A stretch of DNA of 64,000 nt from Streptomyces flavotricini (GTDB taxonomy: Bacteria > Actinomycetota > Actinomycetes > Streptomycetales > Streptomycetaceae), in the NCBI RefSeq assembly GCF_020639365.1, contig NZ_JAINUL010000001.1, forward strand, positions 852,363 to 916,362, written 5' to 3'. The notes under the pieces are model-generated. The model searched no databases. It was not told where the DNA came from and was given only the letters and a program-made list of their open reading frames with translations. Shown here in pieces: positions 28,431 to 36,008 of this stretch. Position numbers and translations under genes: made by a program. Positions within the stretch are counted from its first letter, which is position 1, and every line of letters starts with the position of its first letter.

Positions 28431-29752
28431 GGTACGACAGCATCACCGAGGCCATCGGCAACACCCCGCTGGTCCGCATCGATCCGGCCGTACACGGCCT
28501 GCGTCACATCGATCTCTACGCGAAACTGGAGATGCTCAACCCGTTCGGCTCGGTCAAGGACCGGGCCGCCTGGAACATGGCCCGGGCCGCACTGCCCGGC
28601 GCCGGGGAGCGCGGCGAGACCGTCGTCGAGCTGTCCAGTGGCAACACCGCCAAGGCCCTGGCGGTGATCGCGGGCATGCACGGGCTGCCGTTCAAGAGCG
28701 TCACCAACCGGATGCGCATCGCGGAGGTCAAGGACCTGCTCCTGCTGCTGGGCGCCGAGATCGAGGAGCTGCCGGGTCGCAGCGAATGCCTGGACCCGAC
28801 GGACACCGAGGACCCGCTGACCCTCTTCCACCAGCGGCTGAACGAGTCCGGCGGCGCCCACCTGCACACCGATCAGTACTTCAACGCGCTCAACACCGAG
28901 GCGCACGCGACGGGCACGGGTCCGGAGATCGTGGCGGACCTGGACGGCCGGGCCCCGGACTGGTTCCTCGCCTGCGTCGGAACGGCCGGCTCCTCGACGG
29001 GCGTGGCCCGGGCGCTGCGCGCGCACGATCCTGCGGTACGGGTGATCGGACTGGTGGGCGAGAAGTCGGACTTCATCCCCGGCATCCGCAACATCGACGA
29101 GGTCCACGAGGTCGGCCTCTTCGACCCGGCCACGTACGACACGATCGAGTCGGTCGGTGCCGACGACGCGATCGACGGCATGCTCACCCTGGTCCGGCGC
29201 TGCGGGATCCTCGCCGGCCCCACGGGCGGCGCCGCCTACCACGGCGCCGTGCGCCATCTGCAGTCACTTGACGCGGAGTTGACGGGGCCGGTGCGCAGGA
29301 CCGCGGTCTTCATCGTCTGCGACCGGGTGGAGAGCTACCTCGGCTACGTCAAACAGCGCCGCCCGGAGCTGATGCGCCGTCCACCCGCACGGAACTCCGT
29401 GGCCGCGCTGAGCGATGCCGAGGTGCGGGCCGCGCAGGTCATCGAGGTGGCCGACGCCCGGAAGTGGATCGCGGCGGAGCGGCCGCTGGTGATCGATCTG
29501 CGCAGCTCCTTCGCGTACGCCGCGCTGCACATCGACGGATCGGTGAACATCGTGGACGAGCTCTTCGACGAACTGGTGCGGGGCGGGCTCCCGTTCGGCA
29601 AGCGGCAGCCCGTGCTGCTGGCGTGCCCGGTGGGCGAGCAGTCGGCGCGCTACGCCGCGCTGCTGACCCGGATGGGGCATCCCGACGTACGCAGCCTCGC
29701 GGGCGGGATCATCGCCTGGCGGGACGCGGGCGCGCCGCTGGTGCGTGACTGA
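28427..29752 (+). CDS. Cysteine-synthase-like PLP enzyme fused to a rhodanese domain
   Basis: Residues 1-310 form a fold type II PLP synthase: ITEAIGNTPLVRID, PLP-Lys in NPFGSVKDRAAW, VVELSSGNTAKALAVIAG and TAGSSTGVARAL. Residues about 325-441 form a rhodanese: RPLVIDLRSSFAYAALHIDGSVNI and a persulfide Cys in LLACPVGEQSARYAALL, ending SLAGGIIAWRDAGAPL. A beta-replacement synthase joined to a sulfur carrier suggests sulfur delivery to an aminoacrylate intermediate, or at least a sulfur-linked reaction. The start overlaps the decarboxylase stop by 4 bases and the end overlaps the class V enzyme by 8. This is a different subtype from the synthase at 19071: the SSGNT loop is kept. Confidence 0.88.
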   Translation: MRYDSITEAIGNTPLVRIDPAVHGLRHIDLYAKLEMLNPFGSVKDRAAWNMARAALPGAGERGETVVELSSGNTAKALAVIAGMHGLPFKSVTNRMRIAEVKDLLLLLGAEIEELPGRSECLDPTDTEDPLTLFHQRLNESGGAHLHTDQYFNALNTEAHATGTGPEIVADLDGRAPDWFLACVGTAGSSTGVARALRAHDPAVRVIGLVGEKSDFIPGIRNIDEVHEVGLFDPATYDTIESVGADDAIDGMLTLVRRCGILAGPTGGAAYHGAVRHLQSLDAELTGPVRRTAVFIVCDRVESYLGYVKQRRPELMRRPPARNSVAALSDAEVRAAQVIEVADARKWIAAERPLVIDLRSSFAYAALHIDGSVNIVDELFDELVRGGLPFGKRQPVLLACPVGEQSARYAALLTRMGHPDVRSLAGGIIAWRDAGAPLVRD

Positions 29753-30974
29753 CGTGGCCGGGGCGGCCGAGCCGGCCGGCATCGCCGATGCCCTGGCGGA
29801 ACTACGCGCCTGGCAGCGCCCGTTGCGCGCCCAGTTCCCGATCGTCGTGGCGAACCCCGGGCTCGCGTACCTGGACAGCGCGGCCACCGCACAGAAGCCG
29901 CAGGCCGTACTGGAGGCCGTACAGCGGTACCTGACCACCTCCAACGCCAACGCGGGCCGCGGCTCGTACCCCTGGGCCAACGCCACGACGGCGACGGTGG
30001 AGCGGGCCCGCGACCGGGTCAAGGAGTTCCTGGGCGATCCCGATCCGGACCGCTCCTGCGTGCACTTCACCAGCGGGGCTTCCGACGGCCTGCGCACCGT
30101 GGCCCGGGACTGGCTGGCGCAGCGGCTCACCGACGGGGACGAGGTCATCGTCCCGTTCGCCGACCACGAGGCGAACCTCGCGCCGTGGCTGGAGGTACGG
30201 GAGCTGCTGTCGCGCCAAGGCGTCGGGATCCGGGTGCGCGGGCTGCCGTACCAGGAGAGCTCCGGCGACTACGATCCGGCGGCGCTCGCCGCCTCGGTGG
30301 GCCCGCGCACCCGTTTCGTGGCAGCCACCCACGTGCACCACGTGTACGGCGTCGACATGAACGTGCACCGGATCCGCCGGGTGGTCGGGCCGTCCGTCCC
30401 GATCTGCCTCGACGCCGCGCAGAGCATCGGGCACCTGCCGTTCTCCGTGGCCGAACTCGACGTGGACTTCGTGGTGTTCTCCGGACACAAGTCCATGGCG
30501 CTGCCGGGTACGGGGGCGGTGTGGGCCCGCGGCCGGCCCGGGGTGCCGCCATTCCGGCCGGGCGGCTGGGCCGGCACCCCGAACACCGTCGGCATCGCGA
30601 GCCTTGCCGCCGCCCTCGACTGGCTGGACGCGGCCGGTACGGACCGGATCGAGGCGTGGACGGTGGCGCTGGCGGCCCGGCTGACGGACGGCCTGAGCCG
30701 CCTGGACGCGTACGAGGTGCTCGGCTGCCGCTCCAGCCTGGCGGCCGGATCCGAGGTGCAGCGGCGCCGGAGCATCGTGACGTTCCGGCATCGCGAGATC
30801 CCCTCGCGCGATCTCGGGTTCGTCCTCTACGGCCACGGGTTCATGGTGCGCTCCGACAGCCACTGCCAGGCGGGGGCCGGCGAGTCGGACGGCTCGGTGC
30901 GGGTCAGCCTGCACGTCCACAACACGTGCGAGGAGATCGAGGGGCTGCTCGCCACCCTCTCCAGTCTGCAATGA
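29745..30974 (+). CDS. SufS/CsdA-like class V PLP enzyme (cysteine desulfurase-type)
   Basis: GTG 29745 starts inside the previous gene. The 409 residues show the SufS layout: YLDSAATAQKPQAVLEAVQRY, GASDGLRTVARDW, PLP-Lys in DFVVFSGHKSMALPGTGAVW and the active-site loop MVRSDSHCQAG, where the Cys sits where SufS has its persulfide Cys. Retention of this Cys favours a real desulfurase over an aminotransferase or epimerase. Next to the rhodanese-fused synthase it could feed a local sulfur relay. No SufU/SufE or Fe-S scaffold genes are here, so it is not a housekeeping suf operon. Its last codons contain the second Zur-like site. Confidence 0.87.
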   Translation: MTDVAGAAEPAGIADALAELRAWQRPLRAQFPIVVANPGLAYLDSAATAQKPQAVLEAVQRYLTTSNANAGRGSYPWANATTATVERARDRVKEFLGDPDPDRSCVHFTSGASDGLRTVARDWLAQRLTDGDEVIVPFADHEANLAPWLEVRELLSRQGVGIRVRGLPYQESSGDYDPAALAASVGPRTRFVAATHVHHVYGVDMNVHRIRRVVGPSVPICLDAAQSIGHLPFSVAELDVDFVVFSGHKSMALPGTGAVWARGRPGVPPFRPGGWAGTPNTVGIASLAAALDWLDAAGTDRIEAWTVALAARLTDGLSRLDAYEVLGCRSSLAAGSEVQRRRSIVTFRHREIPSRDLGFVLYGHGFMVRSDSHCQAGAGESDGSVRVSLHVHNTCEEIEGLLATLSSLQ

Positions 30975-30985
30975 TTTTCATGTGG
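30966..30985. promoter_or_regulatory. Second Zur-like operator before the methyltransferase
   Basis: The minus-strand reading contains CATGAAAATCATT (30982-30970), identical to 13 consecutive bases of the Streptomyces Zur motif as I remember it. It overlaps the stop codon of the SufS-like gene and lies 10-30 bases before the methyltransferase start (GTG 30996). Such an AT-rich stretch is very unusual in this DNA. Confidence 0.62.
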
Positions 30986-30995
30986 AGTCAGGGCC

Positions 30996-31811
30996 GTGAG
31001 AACGGCAGGAGCACGAGCGGACAGCGACATGGACGTGGGCAGTGCGGTCGGCGTGGGCACGGTGGCGGCGGCGAGCCACTGGGTGGAGCGCTGGGAGCGG
31101 CAGCAGCAGCGCTACGCGATCGACCGCGAGGAGCGGTTCACGGTCATCTCGGACGTGGTCGAGCGCGTCACGGCGGGCAGCGGGCACACCGCTCCCCTCC
31201 TCCTCGACCTGGGATGCGGACCGGGGTCGCTGGCCGCCCGGCTGGCCGCGCGCATGCCCGCCGCCGAGGTCGTGGGCGTCGACGCCGATCCCCTGCTGCT
31301 GGAGCTGGGGCGGGCGCACCACGGTACGGCCCTGCGCTTCGCGCAGGCCCGCATCGGGGAACCGGGCTGGCTCGACGCCCTCGTACCGGGCCGTCCGGTG
31401 GACGCCGCCGTCTCCACGACGGCCCTGCACTACCTCGGCGAGGAAACGCTCCGGCGCACCTACGAGGAGCTGGCCGAGCGGATCCGTCCCGGCGGCGTCC
31501 TCGTCAACGGCGACCATCTGGACCCCGACTCCCCCAAGGTCCACGAGCTCGCCGTGGACATCGGCCGGCGGCGCGCCGAGCGCCAGCAGGCCCTCGCGCA
31601 CGAGGACTGGGAGTCGTGGTGGTCGGGCGTGCGGGCCGACCCCGAACTGGCGCCGCTCCTCGCCACCCGCGACCGCCTCACCCATCCGCACTGCGAGGGC
31701 AACAAACTGACCCTCACCGACCACCTCGAACTGCTGCGCGAGGCGGGCTTCGAGCACGTCGGCACGGTCTGGCAGTTCGGCAACAGCCACGTGGTGGTGG
31801 CGGTCCGCTGA
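30996..31811 (+). CDS. Class I SAM-dependent methyltransferase
   Basis: GTG 30996 follows GGAG at eight bases; ATG 31029 is an alternative. The 271-residue protein has the SAM motif I LLLDLGCGPGSLAARLAAR, the acidic motif II EVVGVDADPLLLEL and motif III-like PVDAAVSTTALHYL, followed by LAERIRPGGVLVNGDHL. It could methylate O, N or S on a small molecule. The Zur-like site directly in front of it suggests expression in zinc shortage, and it sits at the end of the PLP-enzyme operon. Confidence 0.85.
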   Translation: MRTAGARADSDMDVGSAVGVGTVAAASHWVERWERQQQRYAIDREERFTVISDVVERVTAGSGHTAPLLLDLGCGPGSLAARLAARMPAAEVVGVDADPLLLELGRAHHGTALRFAQARIGEPGWLDALVPGRPVDAAVSTTALHYLGEETLRRTYEELAERIRPGGVLVNGDHLDPDSPKVHELAVDIGRRRAERQQALAHEDWESWWSGVRADPELAPLLATRDRLTHPHCEGNKLTLTDHLELLREAGFEHVGTVWQFGNSHVVVAVR

Positions 31812-31988
31812 CTCCGGCGCACCGCCCCGCGCACGCGGGACGGTCACCGGGAGTGACCTGGCATGGACCCGGAGCGCCCGTTCGGCGGGGTTCCGGGGCG
31901 GTCGGCGGGCATCGAACATACGATGGGCGGGAAACCGGCGCGGGCGGCTCGCCGTGCGGCCCGCCCAGAGCACTCGGGGTGGAGACGT

Positions 31989-33665
31989 ATGGCACAGGCC
32001 GCCGATACGGCGCGGACCGTCATCCTGACCGTGGACGACGACCCGGGAGTCTCCCGCGCCATCGCCCGTGACCTGCGGCGCCAGTACGGCGCCGACTACC
32101 GGATCGTGCGCGCCGAGTCCGGCGAGTCCGCGCTGGAGGCGCTGCGCGAGCTGAAACTGCGCGGCGACCTGGTGGCGGTGATCCTCGCCGACTACCGCAT
32201 GCCTCAGATGAACGGCATCGAGTTCCTGGAACAGGCCCTCGCCGTGTACCCGGGCGCACGGCGCGTGCTGCTGACCGCGTACGCCGACACCAACGCGGCG
32301 ATCGACGCGATCAACGTCGTCGACCTGGACCACTACCTGCTCAAGCCCTGGGACCCGCCGGAGGAGAAGCTCTATCCGGTCGTGGACGACCTCCTCACGG
32401 CGTGGCGCTCCAGCGACTACCGGCCGGTACCCGCCACCAAGGTGGTCGGACACCGCTGGTCGGCCGGCTCCTCGCGCGTACGGGAGTTCCTGGCCCGCAA
32501 CCAGGTTCCGTACCGCTGGTACTCCTCCGACGAGCCCGAGGGGCAGCGGCTGATGGAGGCCGCCGGGGCGGACGGGCAGCGGCTTCCGCTGGTGGTGACG
32601 CCGGACTGCACCGTGCTGATCGAGCCGGAGGCCGCCGAGCTGGCCGCCCACGTGGGGCTCGCGACGACCCCGGCCGCCGACTTCTACGACCTCGTCGTCA
32701 TCGGCGGCGGACCCGCCGGGCTCGGCTCGGCGGTGTACGGGGCCTCCGAGGGGCTGCGCACCGTGCTGGTCGAGCGCTCCGCGACCGGCGGGCAGGCCGG
32801 CCAGAGTTCCCGCATCGAGAACTACCTCGGCTTCCCCGACGGAGTCTCCGGCGCACAGCTCACGGACCGTGCCCGCCGCCAGGCCGGCCGGTTCGGCGCC
32901 GAAATCCTGACGGCGCGCGAGGTCACGGGGCTGGAGGTCAACGGCGCGGCGCGCGTCGTCCGCTTCTCCGACGGCTCGGCGGTCGCCGCGCACAGCGTCA
33001 TCCTGGCGACCGGGGTCTCGTACCGGCAGCTCCGCGCGCCGGGCTGCGACTCGCTGACCGGCTGCGGGGTGTATTACGGCTCCTCGCTCACCGAGGCGGC
33101 GGCCTGTCAGGGGCAGGACGTGTACATCGTGGGCGGCGCCAACTCCGCCGGGCAGGCGGCGATGCACCTGGCGCGCGGCGCGAAATCGGTCACGCTGCTG
33201 GTGCGCGGGGAGTCCTTGAAGGCGTCGATGTCGTACTACCTGATCCAGCAGATCGAGGAGTCGGCGAACATCACGGTGCGGACGCGGACCGTCGTCGAGG
33301 AGGCGCACGGCGACGGACACCTGGAGCAGCTGACCCTGCGGGACGTGGACAGCGGTGCGACCGAAATCGTCGGCTGCCAGTGGATGTTCGTGTTCATCGG
33401 CGCGGCCCCTCTCACGGACTGGCTGGACGGCACTGTGCTGCGCGACGAGCACGGGTTCATCCTGACGGGGCCGGATCTCACCGCGGACGGGCGGCCGCCC
33501 GCCGAGTGGGAACTGGACAGGCCGCCCTACCACTTGGAGACCAACATCCCCGGCGTGTTCGTGGCGGGCGACGCGCGCGCCCAGTCCGCGAAGCGCGTCG
33601 CGTCCGCCGTAGGAGAGGGAGCCATGGCCGTGATGCTCGTCCACCGGTACCTGGAGCAGTCATGA
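31989..33665 (+). CDS. Receiver domain fused to thioredoxin-reductase-like FAD oxidoreductase
   Basis: ATG 31989 follows GTGGAGACGT. Residues 1-125 are a complete receiver (ILTVDDDPGVSRA, phospho-Asp in AVILADYRMPQMNG, LLTAYADTNAAID, YLLKPWDPP). A linker (about 130-235, VPYRWYSSDEPEGQRLMEAAG) resembles a glutaredoxin-like fold. The rest is a two-dinucleotide-domain flavoprotein: VVIGGGPAGLGSAVYGASEGL, TGGQAGQSSRIENYLGFPDG, VYIVGGANSAGQAAMHLARG and PGVFVAGDARAQSAKRVASAVGEG. The CATC disulfide of true thioredoxin reductase is replaced (GCDSLTGCGVYYG), so the electron acceptor must differ. The stop overlaps the cNMP-kinase start (ATGA). Probably phosphorylated by that kinase. Confidence 0.9.
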   Translation: MAQAADTARTVILTVDDDPGVSRAIARDLRRQYGADYRIVRAESGESALEALRELKLRGDLVAVILADYRMPQMNGIEFLEQALAVYPGARRVLLTAYADTNAAIDAINVVDLDHYLLKPWDPPEEKLYPVVDDLLTAWRSSDYRPVPATKVVGHRWSAGSSRVREFLARNQVPYRWYSSDEPEGQRLMEAAGADGQRLPLVVTPDCTVLIEPEAAELAAHVGLATTPAADFYDLVVIGGGPAGLGSAVYGASEGLRTVLVERSATGGQAGQSSRIENYLGFPDGVSGAQLTDRARRQAGRFGAEILTAREVTGLEVNGAARVVRFSDGSAVAAHSVILATGVSYRQLRAPGCDSLTGCGVYYGSSLTEAAACQGQDVYIVGGANSAGQAAMHLARGAKSVTLLVRGESLKASMSYYLIQQIEESANITVRTRTVVEEAHGDGHLEQLTLRDVDSGATEIVGCQWMFVFIGAAPLTDWLDGTVLRDEHGFILTGPDLTADGRPPAEWELDRPPYHLETNIPGVFVAGDARAQSAKRVASAVGEGAMAVMLVHRYLEQS

Positions 33666-35143
33666 CCGGGCAGCCGATGCCCTGCAGCCCGCAGGAGATC
33701 GCCTCGCTCTTCCTGTTCGAGAAGCTCTCCCCGGAGCAGCTGGGGCGGCTGTGCTCCGAAGGGCGGGTGGAGCGGTTCGACGTCGGCCCGGTCTACACCG
33801 AGGGCGATCCGGCCACCTGCTTCTACGTGATGGTCGAGGGCACCGTCGTGCTGTCCCGACGGGTCGGCGGCGACGACGTCGAGGTGAGCCGCACCTCGCA
33901 GCGCGGCGTGTACGCGGGCGCCATGCAGGCGTACCTGGGCGACCGGGTGCCGCAGACGTACAACAACTCGATGCGGGTGACGGAGCCGACGCGGTTCTTC
34001 GTACTGCCCGCGGAATCGTTCGCGGCCGTCATGCGGGACTGGTTCCCCATGGCCGCGCACCTGCTGGAGGGGCTGTTCTTCGGTTCGCGGAACACGCAGC
34101 GGGCCATCGGCCAGCGTGAACGGCTGCTGGCGCTGGGATCGTTGTCCGCCGGCCTCACCCACGAGCTCAACAACCCGGCCGCGGCGGCCGTACGGGCCAC
34201 CGCGACGCTGCGGGAACGGGTGGGCAAGATGCGGCACAAGCTCGCGATCATCGCCCAGGGCCCCTACTCGCGCGAGGCGCTCGCCGACCTCATCGAGATC
34301 CAGGAGCGCACTGCCGAACGGGTCGCCAAGGCGCCGGTGTTGAGCCCTCTGGAGGCCTCCGACCGGGAGGACGAGCTCGCCGACTGGCTCGACGACCACG
34401 GCATCCAGGAGGGCTGGCGGATCGCGCCGACCTTCGTACAGGCCGGGCTGGACACGGACTGGCTGGAGCAGGTAGCGGCGACCGTGGCCGAGGACATCCT
34501 GCCGGGGGCCATCGGCTGGCTGAACTACACGGTGGAGACCGAGCTGTTGATGGACGAGATCAACGACTCCACCACCCGCATCTCCCACCTGGTGGACGCG
34601 GCGAAGCAGTATTCGCAGCTCGACCGCGCCCCGCACCGGGTCGTCGACGTCCACGAGCTCCTCGACAGCACCCTGCTGATGCTGTCCGGCAAGATCGGTC
34701 GGGGGGTGCGGGTGGTCAAGGACTACGACCGCTCCCTGCCGGACGTTCCCGCCTATCCGGCGGAACTCAACCAGGTGTGGACGAACATCATCGACAACGC
34801 CGTCTTCGCCATCGCGAGCACCGGCGGCGAGGGCACGCTGACGGTCCGCACGGCACGCGAGGGCGACCGGCTGCTGGTGGAGTTCCGCGACACCGGGCCC
34901 GGTATCCCGGCGGACGTCCGCAGCCGCATCTTCGACCCCTTCTTCACCACGAAGCCGGTCGGCGAGGGTACCGGTCTCGGCCTCGACATCTCCTGGCGGA
35001 TCGTGGTCAACAAGCACCACGGCAGCCTTCAGGTCGAGTCCGCACCGGGCGACACCCGGTTCCAGGTGCTGCTGCCGCTGACCGCCCCGGAATCCGAGAC
35101 CGCGGAAACCGGGGAGACCCCAGAGACCCCAGAGACCTCTTAG
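33662..35143 (+). CDS. Cyclic-nucleotide-binding-domain histidine kinase
   Basis: Residues 10-130 are a CRP-like cNMP-binding fold (SLFLFEKLSPEQLGRLCSEG, YTEGDPATCFYVMVEGTVVLSRR). A long helical region carries the phospho-acceptor His (LGSLSAGLTHELNNPAAAAVRAT). The C-terminal HATPase has the N box LNQVWTNIIDNAVFAIAS and G boxes DTGPGIPADVRSRIFDPFFTT and GEGTGLGLDISW. There are no membrane segments, so it is a soluble sensor. It is translated together with the receiver-flavin protein (4-base overlap), its evident partner. The C-terminal tail is ETPETPETS, encoded by 9-bp repeats. Confidence 0.9.
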   Translation: MTGQPMPCSPQEIASLFLFEKLSPEQLGRLCSEGRVERFDVGPVYTEGDPATCFYVMVEGTVVLSRRVGGDDVEVSRTSQRGVYAGAMQAYLGDRVPQTYNNSMRVTEPTRFFVLPAESFAAVMRDWFPMAAHLLEGLFFGSRNTQRAIGQRERLLALGSLSAGLTHELNNPAAAAVRATATLRERVGKMRHKLAIIAQGPYSREALADLIEIQERTAERVAKAPVLSPLEASDREDELADWLDDHGIQEGWRIAPTFVQAGLDTDWLEQVAATVAEDILPGAIGWLNYTVETELLMDEINDSTTRISHLVDAAKQYSQLDRAPHRVVDVHELLDSTLLMLSGKIGRGVRVVKDYDRSLPDVPAYPAELNQVWTNIIDNAVFAIASTGGEGTLTVRTAREGDRLLVEFRDTGPGIPADVRSRIFDPFFTTKPVGEGTGLGLDISWRIVVNKHHGSLQVESAPGDTRFQVLLPLTAPESETAETGETPETPETS

Positions 35144-35169
35144 ACCACCGCGACCACCGCGACCACCGA
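35114..35169 (+). repeat. Two adjoining sets of 9-bp tandem repeats around a stop codon
   Basis: GAGACCCCA occurs twice followed by GAGACCTCT (35114-35140), encoding the ETPETPETS tail. After the stop TAG (35141-35143), which shares its G, GACCACCGC/GACCACCGC/GACCACCGA follow (35143-35169), ending at the ribosome-binding site of the UBP gene. Multiples of nine keep frame. This could vary by slippage. Confidence 0.6.
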
Positions 35170-35178
35170 GGAGCCGGC

Positions 35179-35535
35179 ATGACCGACGACATCAACGGAA
35201 TCGACCCGAGCGTCCCGCCCGCCGGAACCGGCTGCGTCGACTGTGACGCGGTGGGCGGCTGGTGGTTCCACCTGCGCCGCTGCGCCCAGTGCGGCCACAT
35301 CGGCTGCTGCGACTCCTCGCCGGCGCAGCACGCCACCGCCCACTGGAAGTCCGCCGGCCATCCGCTCGTGCAGAGCTTCGAGCCGGGTGAGGAGTGGTTC
35401 TGGAACTACGACACCGACGCCCTGTACGAGTCCGGGCCCGCGCTCGCCCCGCCGTCCGCCCACCCGGCAGACCAGCCGGCCCCCGGCCCCGCCGACCGGG
35501 TCCCGCAGGACTGGACGAGGCGGCTGCACGGCTGA
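35179..35535 (+). CDS. UBP-type zinc finger protein
   Basis: ATG 35179 follows GAGGAGCCGGC. The 118 residues hold a ZnF-UBP domain: GCVDCDAVGGWWFHLRRCAQCGHIGCCDSSPAQHATAHWKSAGHPLVQSF, with Cys pairs and three His in the expected zinc-ligand order, and EEWFWNYDTD after it. In eukaryotes this fold binds the ubiquitin C-terminus; in bacteria the ligand is unknown. It follows the kinase gene by 35 bases and is probably the last gene of the three-gene set. A Pro-rich tail (about 40 residues) follows the domain. Confidence 0.9.
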   Translation: MTDDINGIDPSVPPAGTGCVDCDAVGGWWFHLRRCAQCGHIGCCDSSPAQHATAHWKSAGHPLVQSFEPGEEWFWNYDTDALYESGPALAPPSAHPADQPAPGPADRVPQDWTRRLHG

Positions 35536-35651
35536 CGGCGCCGCGGAGGCAACCGGCTCCAGAACGGGCACACACGACCCGAAGGCGGCATTCGACCTTG
35601 CGGATGCCACCTACAGTGACAAATTTTCCTCTTGAATGATTGACTGGGCGC

Positions 35652-35672
35652 ATCAGGCCACCGCGGCCTGAT
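35652..35672. terminator. 8-bp hairpin after the UBP zinc-finger gene
   Basis: ATCAGGCC (35652-35659) pairs with GGCCTGAT (35665-35672) around ACCGC. It lies 116 bases after the UBP stop and has no U-tract, so termination is plausible but not certain. Confidence 0.4.
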
Positions 35673-36008
35673 CCGTGTCCGGATGCCGTCGCCCTGCCAG
35701 GCCGACCGCGGGCTGACCGACACGCACACCGGCCCCGTGACGGTCGAGCGGCTCTCGCCGCCGTGGGGAGCACCGGTGATGGCCCCTGCATGCCGATCAG
35801 CGGTGTTCGGCACGCAGGGGCTTCATGCGCCCCGGCCTCCCCGCTCCCCGCCCCACGGATGAAACGCGTCTGCACCGGGAACACTTCCGGCTCCGGTCCT
35901 GATTGGACCTTCCGCTGATCGCGGCCGGCATCCGTGGTGCGGAAGGCGCATTGCACAAGGGGGTGTTGACGGATTGGCTTGGTCCAGGAACGGGACCGAA
36001 GGAAGCGA
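35673..36008. other. Non-coding stretch before the adenylation-like gene
   Basis: No frame here has convincing start, codon bias or homology. The only usable signal is AAGGAAGCGA right before ATG 36009. It presumably holds the promoter of the EntE-like gene, but I see no recognisable operator. Confidence 0.3.

Noticed and set aside
29745..30974. Part of a suf Fe-S assembly operon
   Set aside because: SufB, SufC, SufD, SufU and SufT are all absent; neighbours are a decarboxylase, synthase-rhodanese and methyltransferase.
31989..33665. True thioredoxin reductase (trxB)
   Set aside because: The CATC redox pair is missing and no thioredoxin gene follows.
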